64,000 bases of DNA from Oleispira antarctica RB-8. Lineage in GTDB: Bacteria; Pseudomonadota; Gammaproteobacteria; Pseudomonadales; Oceanobacteraceae. The stretch covers positions 817,582 through 881,581 of the forward strand of contig FO203512.1 of NCBI GenBank assembly GCA_000967895.1. Direction: 5' to 3'. A program made the position numbers and the translations under genes. The notes under the pieces were generated by a model that searched no databases, had not been told where the DNA came from, and saw only the letters and a program-made list of their open reading frames with translations. Shown here one piece after another: positions 1 through 8,610 of this stretch. How positions within the stretch are numbered: the first letter of the stretch is position 1; every line of letters begins with the position of its first letter.

Positions 1-1
1 T

Positions 2-253
2 GTTCCCTTTATGGAACCGGTCAAAAGAGAAGTTGATTTATCCAGTGAAAAAGGAACGTTCAAATCTATTAGTCATGTGCATATCCATGTACCAGCCGAC
101 TCATTATCGCCAGAGCTGCTAATCACTAGCCAATCAGAAGGTTTGTCGGTTGAGTGTGGAGCAGAGCATTTAATGGAGGCTACTTTTGACCAAAAAACCA
201 GTGGTTTAAGCAAAGACCTGAGACCTGATATTCCACTTATTTTACATTGGTAA
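2..253 (+). CDS. C-terminal end of an unidentified protein (5' end outside window)
   Basis: The reading frame is open from the first bases of the window to a TAA at 251-253, so this is probably the tail of a longer gene; an internal ATG at 11 could also serve as a start. The 80 or so visible residues are soluble, mixed alpha/beta in character, and end in an aromatic Leu-His-Trp. I do not recognise the family. A strong hairpin terminator follows within 15 bases, which fits the end of a transcript. Confidence 0.5.
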   Translation, partial: VPFMEPVKREVDLSSEKGTFKSISHVHIHVPADSLSPELLITSQSEGLSVECGAEHLMEATFDQKTSGLSKDLRPDIPLILHW

Positions 254-265
254 TCTGAAACAAAA

Positions 266-298
266 GCGGCAGCCTTTTTAAGTTGGCTGCCGTTCTTT
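266..298 (+). terminator. Rho-independent terminator
   Basis: The 8-base arms CGGCAGCC (267-274) and GGCTGCCG (285-292) pair perfectly around a 10-base loop and are followed by TTCTTTGTT. It lies between the plus-strand partial gene and the minus-strand nemA-like gene, so it may serve both. Confidence 0.75.
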
Positions 299-328
299 GT
301 TACCTTATCTTAGTGCTTAATCACAGAC

Positions 329-1381
329 TTAAATAAGCTCACCCAACATCTCATTATTGTATTCTACTAAGTTCTTTTCCTGCTTTACCTTTTCTACATA
401 ATCAGGGTTAGCAATAAAAGGACGACCAATCGCAATAAGATCAGCATCCCCCTTTTCAATGGCCGTCGCGCCTGTTTCGGCACTGTATCCTCCTGAAGCG
501 ATTACCGTACCGCGATAATGCTTACGAATATATTGAGTCACAGTGCCCCCTAGGTGCTCGTAAGGCGTATCGGAAAACATGCCAGTATGCACATACGCTA
601 AACCGTATTGATTCAGCAAAGGCAACAAATAATCAAAAACCTCTTTGTCGCGTTCATCATGCTCTAAATTAATATAAGCCTGCGGAGAAAGGCGAAGACC
701 AATTTTACCTTCTGGAATAACTGCTTTTATCTGATCGATTATTTCCAACAAAAACCGAGCCATGTTTTCTACCGTGCCACCGTACTCATCTTCACGGCGG
801 TTGGTATCCCAATGCAGAAACTCATCAATCAGATAGCTATTCGCGCCATGAATTTCTATGCCATCAAATCCTGCTTCAATAGCATTTTTAGCCGCAATAG
901 CGAACTGGTTTTGTACTCGCTTTATTTCATCGACAGTAATCACCCGAGGTGTCTCGTATTCTAAATTTTCAGTACGAGGCACATGGCCATGACCAACAAT
1001 TGGAACCGCTGAAGGCGCCATAGGCAATTCGCCATTATGGTAAATAGAGTGTGAAACACGACCCGTGTGCCAAATTTGCGCAAAAATCTTACCGCCATTT
1101 TGATGCACTCGTTGGGTTACATTCTTCCAGCCATCAATCTGAGCTTGCGTATACAAACCAGGAGTATTGGGGTAGCCCTGGCCATCCTGCGAGATGAGGG
1201 TCGCTTCACTAATGATCAAGCCTGCATCAGCGCGTCGGCCATAGTATGCTGCCATTGCTTCGGTCGGTACCAAATCATCATCCGCCATTGAGCGGGTTAA
1301 CGGCGCCATAACAATACGGTTTTTTAGGGTTAAATTGGCCCCAAGATCAACAGAGTGAAATAAAGTATTAAGGTAGCTCAT
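329..1381 (-). CDS. nemA: Old Yellow Enzyme family alkene reductase (NemA-like)
   Basis: FMN-dependent NAD(P)H oxidoreductase that reduces activated double bonds such as those of N-ethylmaleimide or enones, and nitro compounds in some relatives. The 350 residues are full length for the family. The N-terminal NRIVMAPLTRS block binds flavin. His178 and Asn181 with Tyr183 form the substrate-binding and proton-donor set, as in yeast OYE1 (His-Asn) rather than the His-His of the second family member in this window. The C-terminal ASGGYS and IAIGRPF blocks bind the FMN phosphate. It is divergent from a LysR regulator 162 bp away, which probably controls it. The physiological substrate cannot be told from sequence. 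Confidence 0.9.
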   Translation of the reverse strand: MSYLNTLFHSVDLGANLTLKNRIVMAPLTRSMADDDLVPTEAMAAYYGRRADAGLIISEATLISQDGQGYPNTPGLYTQAQIDGWKNVTQRVHQNGGKIFAQIWHTGRVSHSIYHNGELPMAPSAVPIVGHGHVPRTENLEYETPRVITVDEIKRVQNQFAIAAKNAIEAGFDGIEIHGANSYLIDEFLHWDTNRREDEYGGTVENMARFLLEIIDQIKAVIPEGKIGLRLSPQAYINLEHDERDKEVFDYLLPLLNQYGLAYVHTGMFSDTPYEHLGGTVTQYIRKHYRGTVIASGGYSAETGATAIEKGDADLIAIGRPFIANPDYVEKVKQEKNLVEYNNEMLGELI

Positions 1382-1543
1382 GCTGTGCTCCGTGAACGGT
1401 TAGTTCGTTTATTAGGTTAAAAGAGTAAGTTCATTACGTTAGATTATCTGTTTCTAATATTTGTACTAGATAGCTAAAAGCAGTTTCTTTGTTCTCTTTT
1501 GGTGTACAGTTAAAGAAAGCTAGAAAGTAGGTAGATAAATAAA
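1382..1543. promoter_or_regulatory. Divergent nemA-lysR control region
   Basis: This 162-bp AT-rich spacer separates two divergent genes and must hold both promoters. LysR regulators normally bind such spacers at T-N11-A sites. Several candidates exist, but I cannot single one out by eye. Confidence 0.45.
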
Positions 1544-2443
1544 GTGGACGAGCTGAAACGTATGGGTGTATTCACCCGAGTAGTCGAAACCAAGAGTTTT
1601 TCTGAGGCAGCACGCCAATTGGGTATTGCTAAGTCTGCAGTCAGCAAGCAAATAGCCCAGTTAGAAAAGGAAGTTGGCGTACGCTTACTGAACCGGACAA
1701 CACGCAGCTTAAGCCTGACCGAAGCAGGCGAAATTTTATATCGTCACAGTGCTGAAATTGTTAACCGTACAAAAGTCGCGTTAAGTGAGCTACGTGAGTA
1801 TCAAAACCAACCGACAGGCACACTAAGAATTGCATCTCCTGTTAGTTACGGGACGCAACACCTAGTGCCCGTGATTAAAGAAATACGCGCTATATACCCT
1901 CTATTGAAAATTGATTTGTTACTGGAAGATCGCATTATCAACATGGTCGATGAAGGTGTTGATTTAGCGATTCGAATCGGCTGGCTACAAGAGTCGAATC
2001 TAGTGGCCAAAAAAATCTGTGAAACTCCCGTCATCGTTTTTGCTAGCCCAGAATACTTAGCGCAAAAAGGCATCCCTAAAACACCGCAAGATTTACAACA
2101 GCATGACTGGATCAGTCTGTCGCTTTTAAGTTCGCCGCTAAAATGGCAGTTCAAAAAGAAAGGCAAAGAATATAGCGTACAAGTGCATAGTCATCTAAAA
2201 AGTAATTCAGTCGCCGCAGTGATTGCTTTGGCAAAAAGTGGGCAGGGCATCTCGGCACTGTCTAAATTTGCCATGCAAGATGATATGGAGCGAGGCTTAT
2301 TGCAACCGTTACTGACAGACTACGAACTAGAACCGACAGGCATTTATGCCGTTTATCCACACCGTGAACACGTACCGCCGAAGGTCCGTATATTTATCGA
2401 TTTTTTATCGAACCATTGCCATAATGCCGCTTGGGCGAATTAA
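1544..2443 (+). CDS. LysR family transcriptional regulator
   Basis: This 299-residue protein has the usual LysR layout: a winged helix-turn-helix in residues 1-60 (ARQLGIAKSAVSKQIAQLE is the recognition region), a linker, then a type 2 periplasmic-binding fold for the effector from about residue 90. The start is GTG at 1544; the next in-frame ATG (1562) would cut into the first helix. The subfamily resembles the proteobacterial regulators that sit divergently to reductases and quinone oxidoreductases. Its likely target is the adjacent Old Yellow Enzyme gene, inferred from position only. Confidence 0.88.
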   Translation: MDELKRMGVFTRVVETKSFSEAARQLGIAKSAVSKQIAQLEKEVGVRLLNRTTRSLSLTEAGEILYRHSAEIVNRTKVALSELREYQNQPTGTLRIASPVSYGTQHLVPVIKEIRAIYPLLKIDLLLEDRIINMVDEGVDLAIRIGWLQESNLVAKKICETPVIVFASPEYLAQKGIPKTPQDLQQHDWISLSLLSSPLKWQFKKKGKEYSVQVHSHLKSNSVAAVIALAKSGQGISALSKFAMQDDMERGLLQPLLTDYELEPTGIYAVYPHREHVPPKVRIFIDFLSNHCHNAAWAN

Positions 2444-2569
2444 CGACTCTTAACACTGACTTTCCTTCTTTCAATGTGTAATGAATTCTATTCACTATGT
2501 TAGAATGCCCAGCTAAATCGGCAACTATCCTGTCAGTAACCTCAAGAACACTCTTTAGAGCATCCTTTT

Positions 2570-2962
2570 ATGCATTCAGCAGAATTTAAAACCCTACGCG
2601 AATCCCTTGGCCTTACAATTTCAACACTGGTTAAAGTGATCGACGTTGATGAACGCACACTGCGCAAGTGGGAAGCGGGTAAGAAGCAGCCACCACAAGG
2701 TGTTGTTGATACATTAGAAGGTTTCGATACCTTAGTGAATAAGACAGCAGCGACTATTTTTGAAGCTCATCAAGAGTCAATGAAAAATGGCGGCCAACAA
2801 GGCGTTGTACTTGAGCGTTTTGTGGAAGTTGAAGACCTAGTAAAAGCCTACCCAGCATTCGAAGGCCTACCAACAATGACGTTCGGCGTTGTCTTGTTTC
2901 GCGTAAGACAGAAGTTCATTGATTTGGGTGTTCCCGTTTCGATCATTTACGCAAAAGCTTAA
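2570..2962 (+). CDS. XRE-like helix-turn-helix protein (DUF1870/Aca2-like N-terminus)
   Basis: This is a 130-residue protein. Residues 4-50 form a helix-turn-helix of the kind in which the recognition helix is followed by RKWEAGKKQPP, as in XRE and DUF1870 proteins. The remaining 80 residues are soluble and unassigned. DUF1870-type domains are found in stand-alone regulators and in anti-CRISPR-associated Aca2 repressors, but no phage genes lie nearby, so a chromosomal regulator is more likely. It ends 37 bp before the Tas-type reductase on the same strand and may be co-transcribed with it. Confidence 0.65.
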   Translation: MHSAEFKTLRESLGLTISTLVKVIDVDERTLRKWEAGKKQPPQGVVDTLEGFDTLVNKTAATIFEAHQESMKNGGQQGVVLERFVEVEDLVKAYPAFEGLPTMTFGVVLFRVRQKFIDLGVPVSIIYAKA

Positions 2963-2999
2963 GACTCAGCCTATAGATAAAAGACAGCAGGAATGAACC

Positions 3000-4040
3000 A
3001 TGGAATATCGTAAACTCGGCCGCACGGGCCTAGACATAAGCTTAATTGGCTTAGGTACTATGACTTGGGGTCTGCAAAATACCCAGGTAGAAGGCTTCGA
3101 ACAGATGGATTATGCGCTTGAGCGAGGCATAAACTTCTTCGATACCGCCGAGATGTACGCTGTTCCACCAAGTCCTGATACGTTCGGAAAAACAGAAGCT
3201 ATTATCGGCAACTGGTTTAAAGAACGTGGTGCTCGAGACAAGGTCATTCTTGCGTCTAAAATCGCAGGCCCAGGTTTACCCTGGGTTCGCGAAGGCAAAA
3301 ATCATATCGATAAAGCGAATATTCTAGCGGCCGTAGAAGGCAGTTTAAATCGCCTAAAAACGGACTATATCGACCTGTATCAGTTGCATTGGCCAAATCG
3401 TGGTGCTTACCATTTTGGCAAAATGTGGGACTTTGCGCCTGAGTTTGATCCACAGGCAGAAGAAGACAACTTCTTAGAATGCCTGCACGTTTTTCAGGGC
3501 CTGATTAAAGACGGAAAAATTCGTCATATTGGTCTATCAAATGAAACAGCTTGGGGTATGACGAAGTGGTTACAGCTAGCCAAAGAACATGACTTGCCAC
3601 GCATTGCCAGTATTCAAAATGAATACTCATTGCTGTGTCGCAACTTTGAACCCGACCTAAGTGAAATCGCTTTAAGCGAAGACTGTGGTTTATTGGCTTG
3701 GTCGCCATTAACCCGTGGGATTTTAAGTGGTAAATATCTAAACGGTGCAAAGCCGAAAGGCACGCGCTTAACGATTGAAACGCGAGTAGAACATAGACAA
3801 ACTTTAGACGTTGATGCCGCTACAGTCGCTTACATTGATCTCGCGCAGCGCTATGATCTTGATCCTTGCCAAATGGCGCTAGCGTTTGTTAATCGTCAAC
3901 CTTTTGTGAGTTCAACCTTGATTGGCGCCACGACGATGGAGCAATTAAAGAGTAATATAGACTCTATAGACATCACATTATCGGATGAAGTGCTGAGTGA
4001 AATTCAAACGATTCGCCGCCAATATCCTATGCTTTTTTAA
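3000..4040 (+). CDS. tas: Aldo/keto reductase, Tas family
   Basis: NADP(H)-dependent cytosolic oxidoreductase with the TIM-barrel aldo/keto reductase fold. At 346 residues it is the same length as E. coli Tas and follows it closely along the chain (AEMYAVPP, NGAKP, LDPCQMALAFV and IGATTMEQLKSNI blocks). The catalytic tetrad is visible as Asp48, Tyr53, Lys87 and His130. A purine-rich AGGA lies just before the ATG at 3000. In E. coli, Tas was found as a suppressor of tyrosine auxotrophy under starvation; the real substrate is unknown. Confidence 0.88.
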   Translation: MEYRKLGRTGLDISLIGLGTMTWGLQNTQVEGFEQMDYALERGINFFDTAEMYAVPPSPDTFGKTEAIIGNWFKERGARDKVILASKIAGPGLPWVREGKNHIDKANILAAVEGSLNRLKTDYIDLYQLHWPNRGAYHFGKMWDFAPEFDPQAEEDNFLECLHVFQGLIKDGKIRHIGLSNETAWGMTKWLQLAKEHDLPRIASIQNEYSLLCRNFEPDLSEIALSEDCGLLAWSPLTRGILSGKYLNGAKPKGTRLTIETRVEHRQTLDVDAATVAYIDLAQRYDLDPCQMALAFVNRQPFVSSTLIGATTMEQLKSNIDSIDITLSDEVLSEIQTIRRQYPMLF

Positions 4041-4151
4041 GTCGTTTTTTTAAAGTAATCACGCGTTATAACACATCGATAAATGAGGGTTCTCAGATTA
4101 ATATTAAGAACCTTATTTGGATTTAAAATAGAAATATACAGTTGAAAAATT

Positions 4152-4802
4152 ATGAACGATAAAACCAATTACCAAAACAATCCGTTGCATGGCATCGGCT
4201 TAGGCAAGCTGATTACGATACTCTCAGACCATTATGGCTTTGAAATCTTATACGCTTACCTCAATATTAACTGCTTCAATGCCAACCCAAGCATTGAGTC
4301 GAGTGAAAAGTTTCTCAAGAAAACCGACTGGGCACGCGAGAAAGTAGAAGGCTTTTACCTGTATGAATACATGAGCTTGCCACGCGCATCCGCAAAAGAA
4401 TTTGAATTACCACCAAGAGACCGAACGATCCCTCTTGATCAAGTTACGGGTGAGCCAAACGAGTTAAGCTTAGAAGATGCAGAGCAGCTGCGTGAAAAAC
4501 GTGCGAAGAAAGCCGCTGAATTTGGCAACGGCACTGGCTATCGCAACGGCAAGAAGTTTGGGGGTGAGAAAGATCGTAGTAAAACGACACCTTATAGAAC
4601 GAAGAAACCTGAACGCTCTTCAAACAACTCTTCAGCAAGCTCTTCTAGTCCTTATGGCGGTAGCTCTTCTCAAGCAAGAGATCAAAAGACAGCCAAACCT
4701 TTCGGAGGGAATTCATATTCAAATTCGTTTGATAATAAAGACTCTACAAGCAAAAAACCATCAAGAGATAATTCTGATCCTTGGGGCACGAAGAATAAAT
4801 AG
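4152..4802 (+). CDS. VF530 (DUF2132) family DNA-binding protein with long disordered tail
   Basis: Residues 9-70 carry the VF530 domain: [20 protein letters not shown], then [19 protein letters not shown] and the [12 protein letters not shown] ending. The domain is named from a Vibrio fischeri structure and is thought to bind DNA. Family members are usually about 75-80 residues. Here another 140 residues follow that are rich in Ser, Lys, Gly, Asn and Arg and look disordered, suggesting a flexible nucleic-acid-binding tail. The ATG at 4152 begins the protein just ahead of the domain. No operon partner is evident. Confidence 0.8.
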   Translation: MNDKTNYQNNPLHGIGLGKLITILSDHYGFEILYAYLNINCFNANPSIESSEKFLKKTDWAREKVEGFYLYEYMSLPRASAKEFELPPRDRTIPLDQVTGEPNELSLEDAEQLREKRAKKAAEFGNGTGYRNGKKFGGEKDRSKTTPYRTKKPERSSNNSSASSSSPYGGSSSQARDQKTAKPFGGNSYSNSFDNKDSTSKKPSRDNSDPWGTKNK

Positions 4803-4815
4803 CCACCAAATAATA

Positions 4816-4843
4816 TAATCTGGCCATTCAGTTGGTCAGATTA
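4816..4843 (+). terminator. Hairpin after the VF530 gene
   Basis: Arms TAATCTGGCC (4816-4825) and GGTCAGATTA (4834-4843) pair at nine of ten positions around an 8-base loop. There is no strong T run after it, so it is only a possible terminator. Confidence 0.4.
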
Positions 4844-4974
4844 CTAATCTAATCCTTTATTCTTATTTTCATTGATTGAAACTTCTAAACATGTGATTAC
4901 CGTAGTTTAGACAATAAAGGACGCATATAATCCCCCGTAAAATTATCCGTCCATATTAATACAGGAGTTAATAT

Positions 4975-5964
4975 ATGGGATTCGCTCAAAAAAATTCAGG
5001 TCAATTTTCCGCTATAGACTTGAAAGTTGCTCAATATTTTCCAGAATCTAAGTTAAAAGAGATATACAAATCACTCGATAATAACCCTGAGTTCTATGGG
5101 GCGGGTGTTACGTTTATTGGGTATAAAAATGAGCCTTTTACTGTATCAATTGATCCTCTAAGCCCTACAACAATATTTGATTTTAAAGAGTTAAGGGCCA
5201 GTTGTCGGATTGATGGCAAAGTTGTTTATATTCGGGAAATATTGCTGCCAAAGAACATTTCAAATACGGAAGTCGTTGCTAATACCAAAGCCTCGTTAGG
5301 GCGTGAAGTTACAAGTACTATTTTAAGTTGTACAGGTACAGCAGTTAGTTGGGTTCTGGTTATTGCGGAGGCGGGAGGTGGTGCTGTTACTTTTGGTGCT
5401 GCTTGGGCTGCAATGCCATTGACTGTGACAGCTACAATGGCTTCGACATTCCAGTGTGGCGTCGCTATCGGACGTACCTCGAACGTTTTGAATGGCAAAG
5501 CTCATTATAATAAATGGCTTGATGAATCGCCCGTGTATAGTGCAACAATGACTGCATTAAATATAATTCAAATTGGTGATGTATTAAAAACATTGGGCAA
5601 GCAGGCTTTGTTGTATAAAGTATTGAGCAAAAATGGTGTTAAGTCGGGTAATTTTGTATCTATGTATAAAAACATGCCAAGAGCATCAAGGAAAAGACTT
5701 GCTGAAGAAATTTTGATGCTTGATGATAAAAGATTAAGAGCGAGTAAAAAAATTTTAAAGGAAGTGTTGAATGGGACAAAATTATTAGATGATGGCACAA
5801 AAGCGATTAAAGTATATCGTCAGGTTCAAGTTCAGCAATTGATGGCGACTAAATTTCTAGAAATACTGGGATCTTATATTACAGTAAAAGGCGGTGGTTC
5901 TGATGCCTTTAATGGAGTTAATAATTCACTCGGATTTATAATTGGCTTCGGGGAGAGTAAATGA
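4975..5964 (+). CDS. Unknown protein with glycine/alanine-rich hydrophobic centre
   Basis: This 329-residue protein is of no family I recognise. Residues 1-100 are soluble mixed alpha/beta. Residues 110-165 are a Gly/Ala/Thr-rich hydrophobic stretch with glycine-zipper character (AEAGGGAVTFGAAWAAMPL) able to insert in membranes. Residues 165-330 are helical and basic. No signal peptide is seen. AGGAG at 4962-4966 before ATG 4975 is a good ribosome site. The TGA overlaps the next gene's ATG (ATGA, 5961-5964), so it is translationally coupled to a secreted lipoprotein. This soluble-zipper-helical layout recalls membrane-active effectors, but that is a guess. Confidence 0.6.
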   Translation: MGFAQKNSGQFSAIDLKVAQYFPESKLKEIYKSLDNNPEFYGAGVTFIGYKNEPFTVSIDPLSPTTIFDFKELRASCRIDGKVVYIREILLPKNISNTEVVANTKASLGREVTSTILSCTGTAVSWVLVIAEAGGGAVTFGAAWAAMPLTVTATMASTFQCGVAIGRTSNVLNGKAHYNKWLDESPVYSATMTALNIIQIGDVLKTLGKQALLYKVLSKNGVKSGNFVSMYKNMPRASRKRLAEEILMLDDKRLRASKKILKEVLNGTKLLDDGTKAIKVYRQVQVQQLMATKFLEILGSYITVKGGGSDAFNGVNNSLGFIIGFGESK

Positions 5965-6821
5965 ATTTAATTAAAATAGGACGTTTATTTAGTTGCATAA
6001 TTGTGTGCAGCTTTATTATTGCATGTACTGATAAGCCTCCGCACACCCCAACTTACCTTCAAGATACTTTGAAAAGTGGCAGTCTAGGCCCCAAGTTAGC
6101 AATTATTCCGACAGGTACAGGAGTAGTTGGTGGTGAAGAACTGATCCCTTTTAAAAACCACAGCCCTCAGCATAAAGTAATTTCAATGCAAGAATTTGCA
6201 ATGGGTATCGCGGAGGTAACGTTTAAAGAATACGATGCATTTTGCAGATCAACCTTTATCGATTGCCCTGACGATAATGGTTGGGGAAGAGATGATCAGC
6301 CTGTGATAAATGTCAGCTGGTTAGATGCGATGGCATATACAGAATGGCTCAGTGAGCAAACAAATCAAGTTTATCGTTTACCCAGCGAAGCTGAATGGGA
6401 ATACGCTGCACGCAGTGGAACATCGACTAATTATTGGTGGGGTGATGAGTATATTCAAGGTATTGATCATTGCGATAGAGACTTAGGTAATTGCCCTAAA
6501 GGAACAGAGTTATCTGAGCCAGGACCCGCGGGTCGGTTTAAGGCCAACCCATTTGGTTTATTTGATGTAACTTCGAATTTACTGGAGTGGGTATTAGATT
6601 GCTACTCTTCAAATCACAGGGGAGCTACAAATACTATGGAGGCTCGTTTAGAGGGGGAGTGTGGAGAAAAAGTATTTAAGGGCTCTAGTTGGCTGTCTGC
6701 TCAGCCCTATGTTCACATATTCTTAAGAGGAGGGCTTGAAAGTAATGATAAGGGTCGTGATGTAGGCTTTCGAGTTCTAAGAGAAATTAAGCCATCACAG
6801 AGTTCAACCCCTACAGATTAG
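5961..6821 (+). CDS. Lipoprotein with formylglycine-generating-enzyme (SUMF1/FGE-sulfatase) fold
   Basis: The 286-residue protein starts with a type II signal peptide ending in FIIAC, with Cys at about 22, so it should be lipid-anchored. From about residue 50 it has the FGE-sulfatase (C-type-lectin-like) fold: VSWLDAMAYTEWLS, YRLPSEAEWEYAARSG, NLLEWVLDCY, then GSSW and GFRV blocks. True sulfatase-activating enzymes keep a copper-binding cysteine pair near the C-terminus, which I do not see, so it is more likely a binding or structural member. It is coupled by a 4-base overlap to the unknown protein upstream and should act with it. Confidence 0.75.
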   Translation: MNLIKIGRLFSCIIVCSFIIACTDKPPHTPTYLQDTLKSGSLGPKLAIIPTGTGVVGGEELIPFKNHSPQHKVISMQEFAMGIAEVTFKEYDAFCRSTFIDCPDDNGWGRDDQPVINVSWLDAMAYTEWLSEQTNQVYRLPSEAEWEYAARSGTSTNYWWGDEYIQGIDHCDRDLGNCPKGTELSEPGPAGRFKANPFGLFDVTSNLLEWVLDCYSSNHRGATNTMEARLEGECGEKVFKGSSWLSAQPYVHIFLRGGLESNDKGRDVGFRVLREIKPSQSSTPTD

Positions 6822-6841
6822 TTAAAAATAAGGACGTTAAA

Positions 6842-7135
6842 ATGAAATTTGATTGCCCAGCATGTCAAAAAAACATCAATAATATGGATATTAAAGAGCG
6901 CCGCCGTAAAGGTATTTTTAAACAAGCGCAATGCCCTGAATGCAATGCCTGGTTGCGCATGAACCCTGTAATGGAAAGCATTAAAACAGCAGGTCTACTG
7001 GTATTGTTAGTTTCAAGCTTATTAAATGTTTTTAGAGTCATGCCAGCATTAGAAGCGCAGTTATCGATAGCCGCGATTATTGGCGTTAGCTTGGCATTAA
7101 TTGTCACACTGACCGCAAAGATGGAAAAAGTTTAG
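6842..7135 (+). CDS. Small zinc-ribbon membrane protein
   Basis: The 97 residues begin with two Cys-x-x-Cys knuckles (CPAC at 5-8 and CPEC about 27 residues later) that look like a zinc ribbon. Two hydrophobic helices follow (about 49-65 and 75-90). The protein probably sits in the inner membrane with the zinc ribbon in the cytoplasm. It starts 20 bp after the FGE-fold lipoprotein, with AAGGA just ahead of the ATG, and could be the third gene of that operon. I cannot assign a function. Confidence 0.65.
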   Translation: MKFDCPACQKNINNMDIKERRRKGIFKQAQCPECNAWLRMNPVMESIKTAGLLVLLVSSLLNVFRVMPALEAQLSIAAIIGVSLALIVTLTAKMEKV

Positions 7136-7337
7136 ACTACCCCCTTAATTTTAATCAGCATTGTCAGAGCTGTCTTTACTGCTAAAGCAGCTTCCGACCT
7201 AATGTATAAGGTAGGTCAATAACACGCTGAGAATAGAACTAAAAGCCTAAATTATTGTGACCAAAAAGCTCTTTTTGGTTATAATTACGTCAATTTCACG
7301 TTCCACCTTCCAATATGTAGTTTATACAGGTAATCGA

Positions 7338-8297
7338 ATGGCTTTTTTTGATCTAGAAACCCCAGAAAACAATGAAACAGACAACCTAGTATGGTTGGGC
7401 CACCTTAGCCCAGATAGCGATACCATTGGTTCTGCTATTGGCGCTGCTGAGTTATTTGGTGGTGAGCCACGTCGTGCTGGCGAATTGAACAAAGAAACCG
7501 CCTTTGTTGTTGATTATTGCGGTGTTGAAGTGCCTAAGATGATCTCTAAAGTAGAAGGTCAGAAGGTTGGTATTGTAGATTTCAACCAAAAAACACAGCT
7601 GCACAAAGATGTGGATAACAAAGATATTGTTGCCATTATTGATCACCACGCGATTCAAGATCAGCCAATTACGTTTAATACCGCTATGTCGGTTGATATT
7701 CGTCCTTGGGGCAGCGCAGCAACTATCTTAGCGGATCGCTTCGAGAAGATGGGTAAAGTACCAAGCGCGACTACGGCTTGTGTTCTATTGGCTGGCATCT
7801 TGTCTGATACCTTGATTTTCGAATCACCAACAACGTGTTCACAAGATAAGCCATTCGCTGAGAAGCTAGCTAAGATTGCTGGCATCGAAGATTTATACGC
7901 ATTTGGCCAAGCGATGATGGAAGCAAAATCTGATCTTGCTGACGTATCGGCTTACGACGTATTAAAGAGTGATTTCAAGCACTACGAAATCAACGGTAAG
8001 AAAGTAGGCTACGGTGTTGCTGAAACATTATTGCCACAACAGCTGCTTGACCGTAAAGCAGACTTGTTAACTGAAATGAAAGGTGAAAAAGCCAAGCAAG
8101 GTTTGGATTTTATCTTCTTCGCGATTGTAGATACTAAAACTAAAAATTCTCACTTGGTCATCTACTCAGATGCCGAAGCAGAACTTGCAACGACGTCTTA
8201 TGGCGAAGCCGTTGATAATAATTTAATGTATCTTCCCGGCATGATGTCTCGTAAGAGCCAGCTAATGCCAGCAGTACAAGCTGTTCTTTCTGCTTAA
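7338..8297 (+). CDS. ppaC: Manganese-dependent inorganic pyrophosphatase (family II)
   Basis: Hydrolyses pyrophosphate to two phosphates in the cytosol. It is a DHH-family phosphoesterase: GHLSPDSDT near the N-terminus and the IIDHHAI motif in the centre bind Mn2+, and the C-terminal SRKSQLMP matches the SRKKQ substrate-binding motif. The frame opens at a GTG at 7257, but the 27 extra residues are hydrophobic and unlike the family. The ATG at 7338 follows an AGG ribosome site and gives the usual length of about 319 residues. Family II enzymes occur in many Firmicutes and some marine gammaproteobacteria instead of, or beside, family I Ppa. Confidence 0.92.
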   Translation: MAFFDLETPENNETDNLVWLGHLSPDSDTIGSAIGAAELFGGEPRRAGELNKETAFVVDYCGVEVPKMISKVEGQKVGIVDFNQKTQLHKDVDNKDIVAIIDHHAIQDQPITFNTAMSVDIRPWGSAATILADRFEKMGKVPSATTACVLLAGILSDTLIFESPTTCSQDKPFAEKLAKIAGIEDLYAFGQAMMEAKSDLADVSAYDVLKSDFKHYEINGKKVGYGVAETLLPQQLLDRKADLLTEMKGEKAKQGLDFIFFAIVDTKTKNSHLVIYSDAEAELATTSYGEAVDNNLMYLPGMMSRKSQLMPAVQAVLSA

Positions 8298-8340
8298 AGG
8301 ATCACTCAATAAACAGAGTGATTGATTTTAGCAATAACAA

Positions 8341-8370
8341 AAGGTGAACCTATTGGTTCGCCTTTTTTTT
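8341..8370 (+). terminator. Rho-independent terminator after ppaC
   Basis: The hairpin GGTGAACC (8343-8350) / GGTTCGCC (8355-8362) has a 4-base loop, one G-T pair and an eight-T tail (8363-8370). A weaker hairpin, ATCACTC/GAGTGAT, lies just upstream at about 8301-8322. Confidence 0.85.
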
Positions 8371-8610
8371 GCTTGTAAAAATCCAGAGTCACTATCATAA
8401 ATGTAACTTAAATCATGCGCTTGATCATCATTTAATCATTAGCATTGCTATAAAATACACAGGAGAAATAAATATTACGGTATTGATGTGCCTTACCAGA
8501 ATCACTAATGAAAAATTAAAATAATTAGTGGTCTTTGAAAATTATTTAATCGAGTTGTTTTAAATAATAAGGTAAACATTTTTATTTTATTAACAAGGGT
8601 ATATAGCAAT
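8371..8610 (+). promoter_or_regulatory. nirK leader region with an inverted repeat
   Basis: This 240-bp AT-rich region leads to nirK. An inverted repeat CACTAAT (8503-8509) / ATTAGTG (8524-8530) with a 14-base spacer is the clearest palindrome. The TTGAT at 8424 is followed by a poor second half for an FNR/DNR box (TTGAT-N4-ATCAA). I cannot assign a regulator; nitrite reductase genes are usually controlled by FNR/NNR-type or NsrR proteins. Confidence 0.35.

Noticed and set aside
2570-2962. Anti-CRISPR-associated aca operon
   Set aside because: The DUF1870-like domain is shared with Aca2, but the neighbours are metabolic genes and no small candidate anti-CRISPR gene lies upstream.
7257-7337. 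Hydrophobic N-terminal extension of the manganese pyrophosphatase as a membrane anchor
   Set aside because: It depends on a GTG without a ribosome site, whereas ATG 7338 has one and matches the family start.
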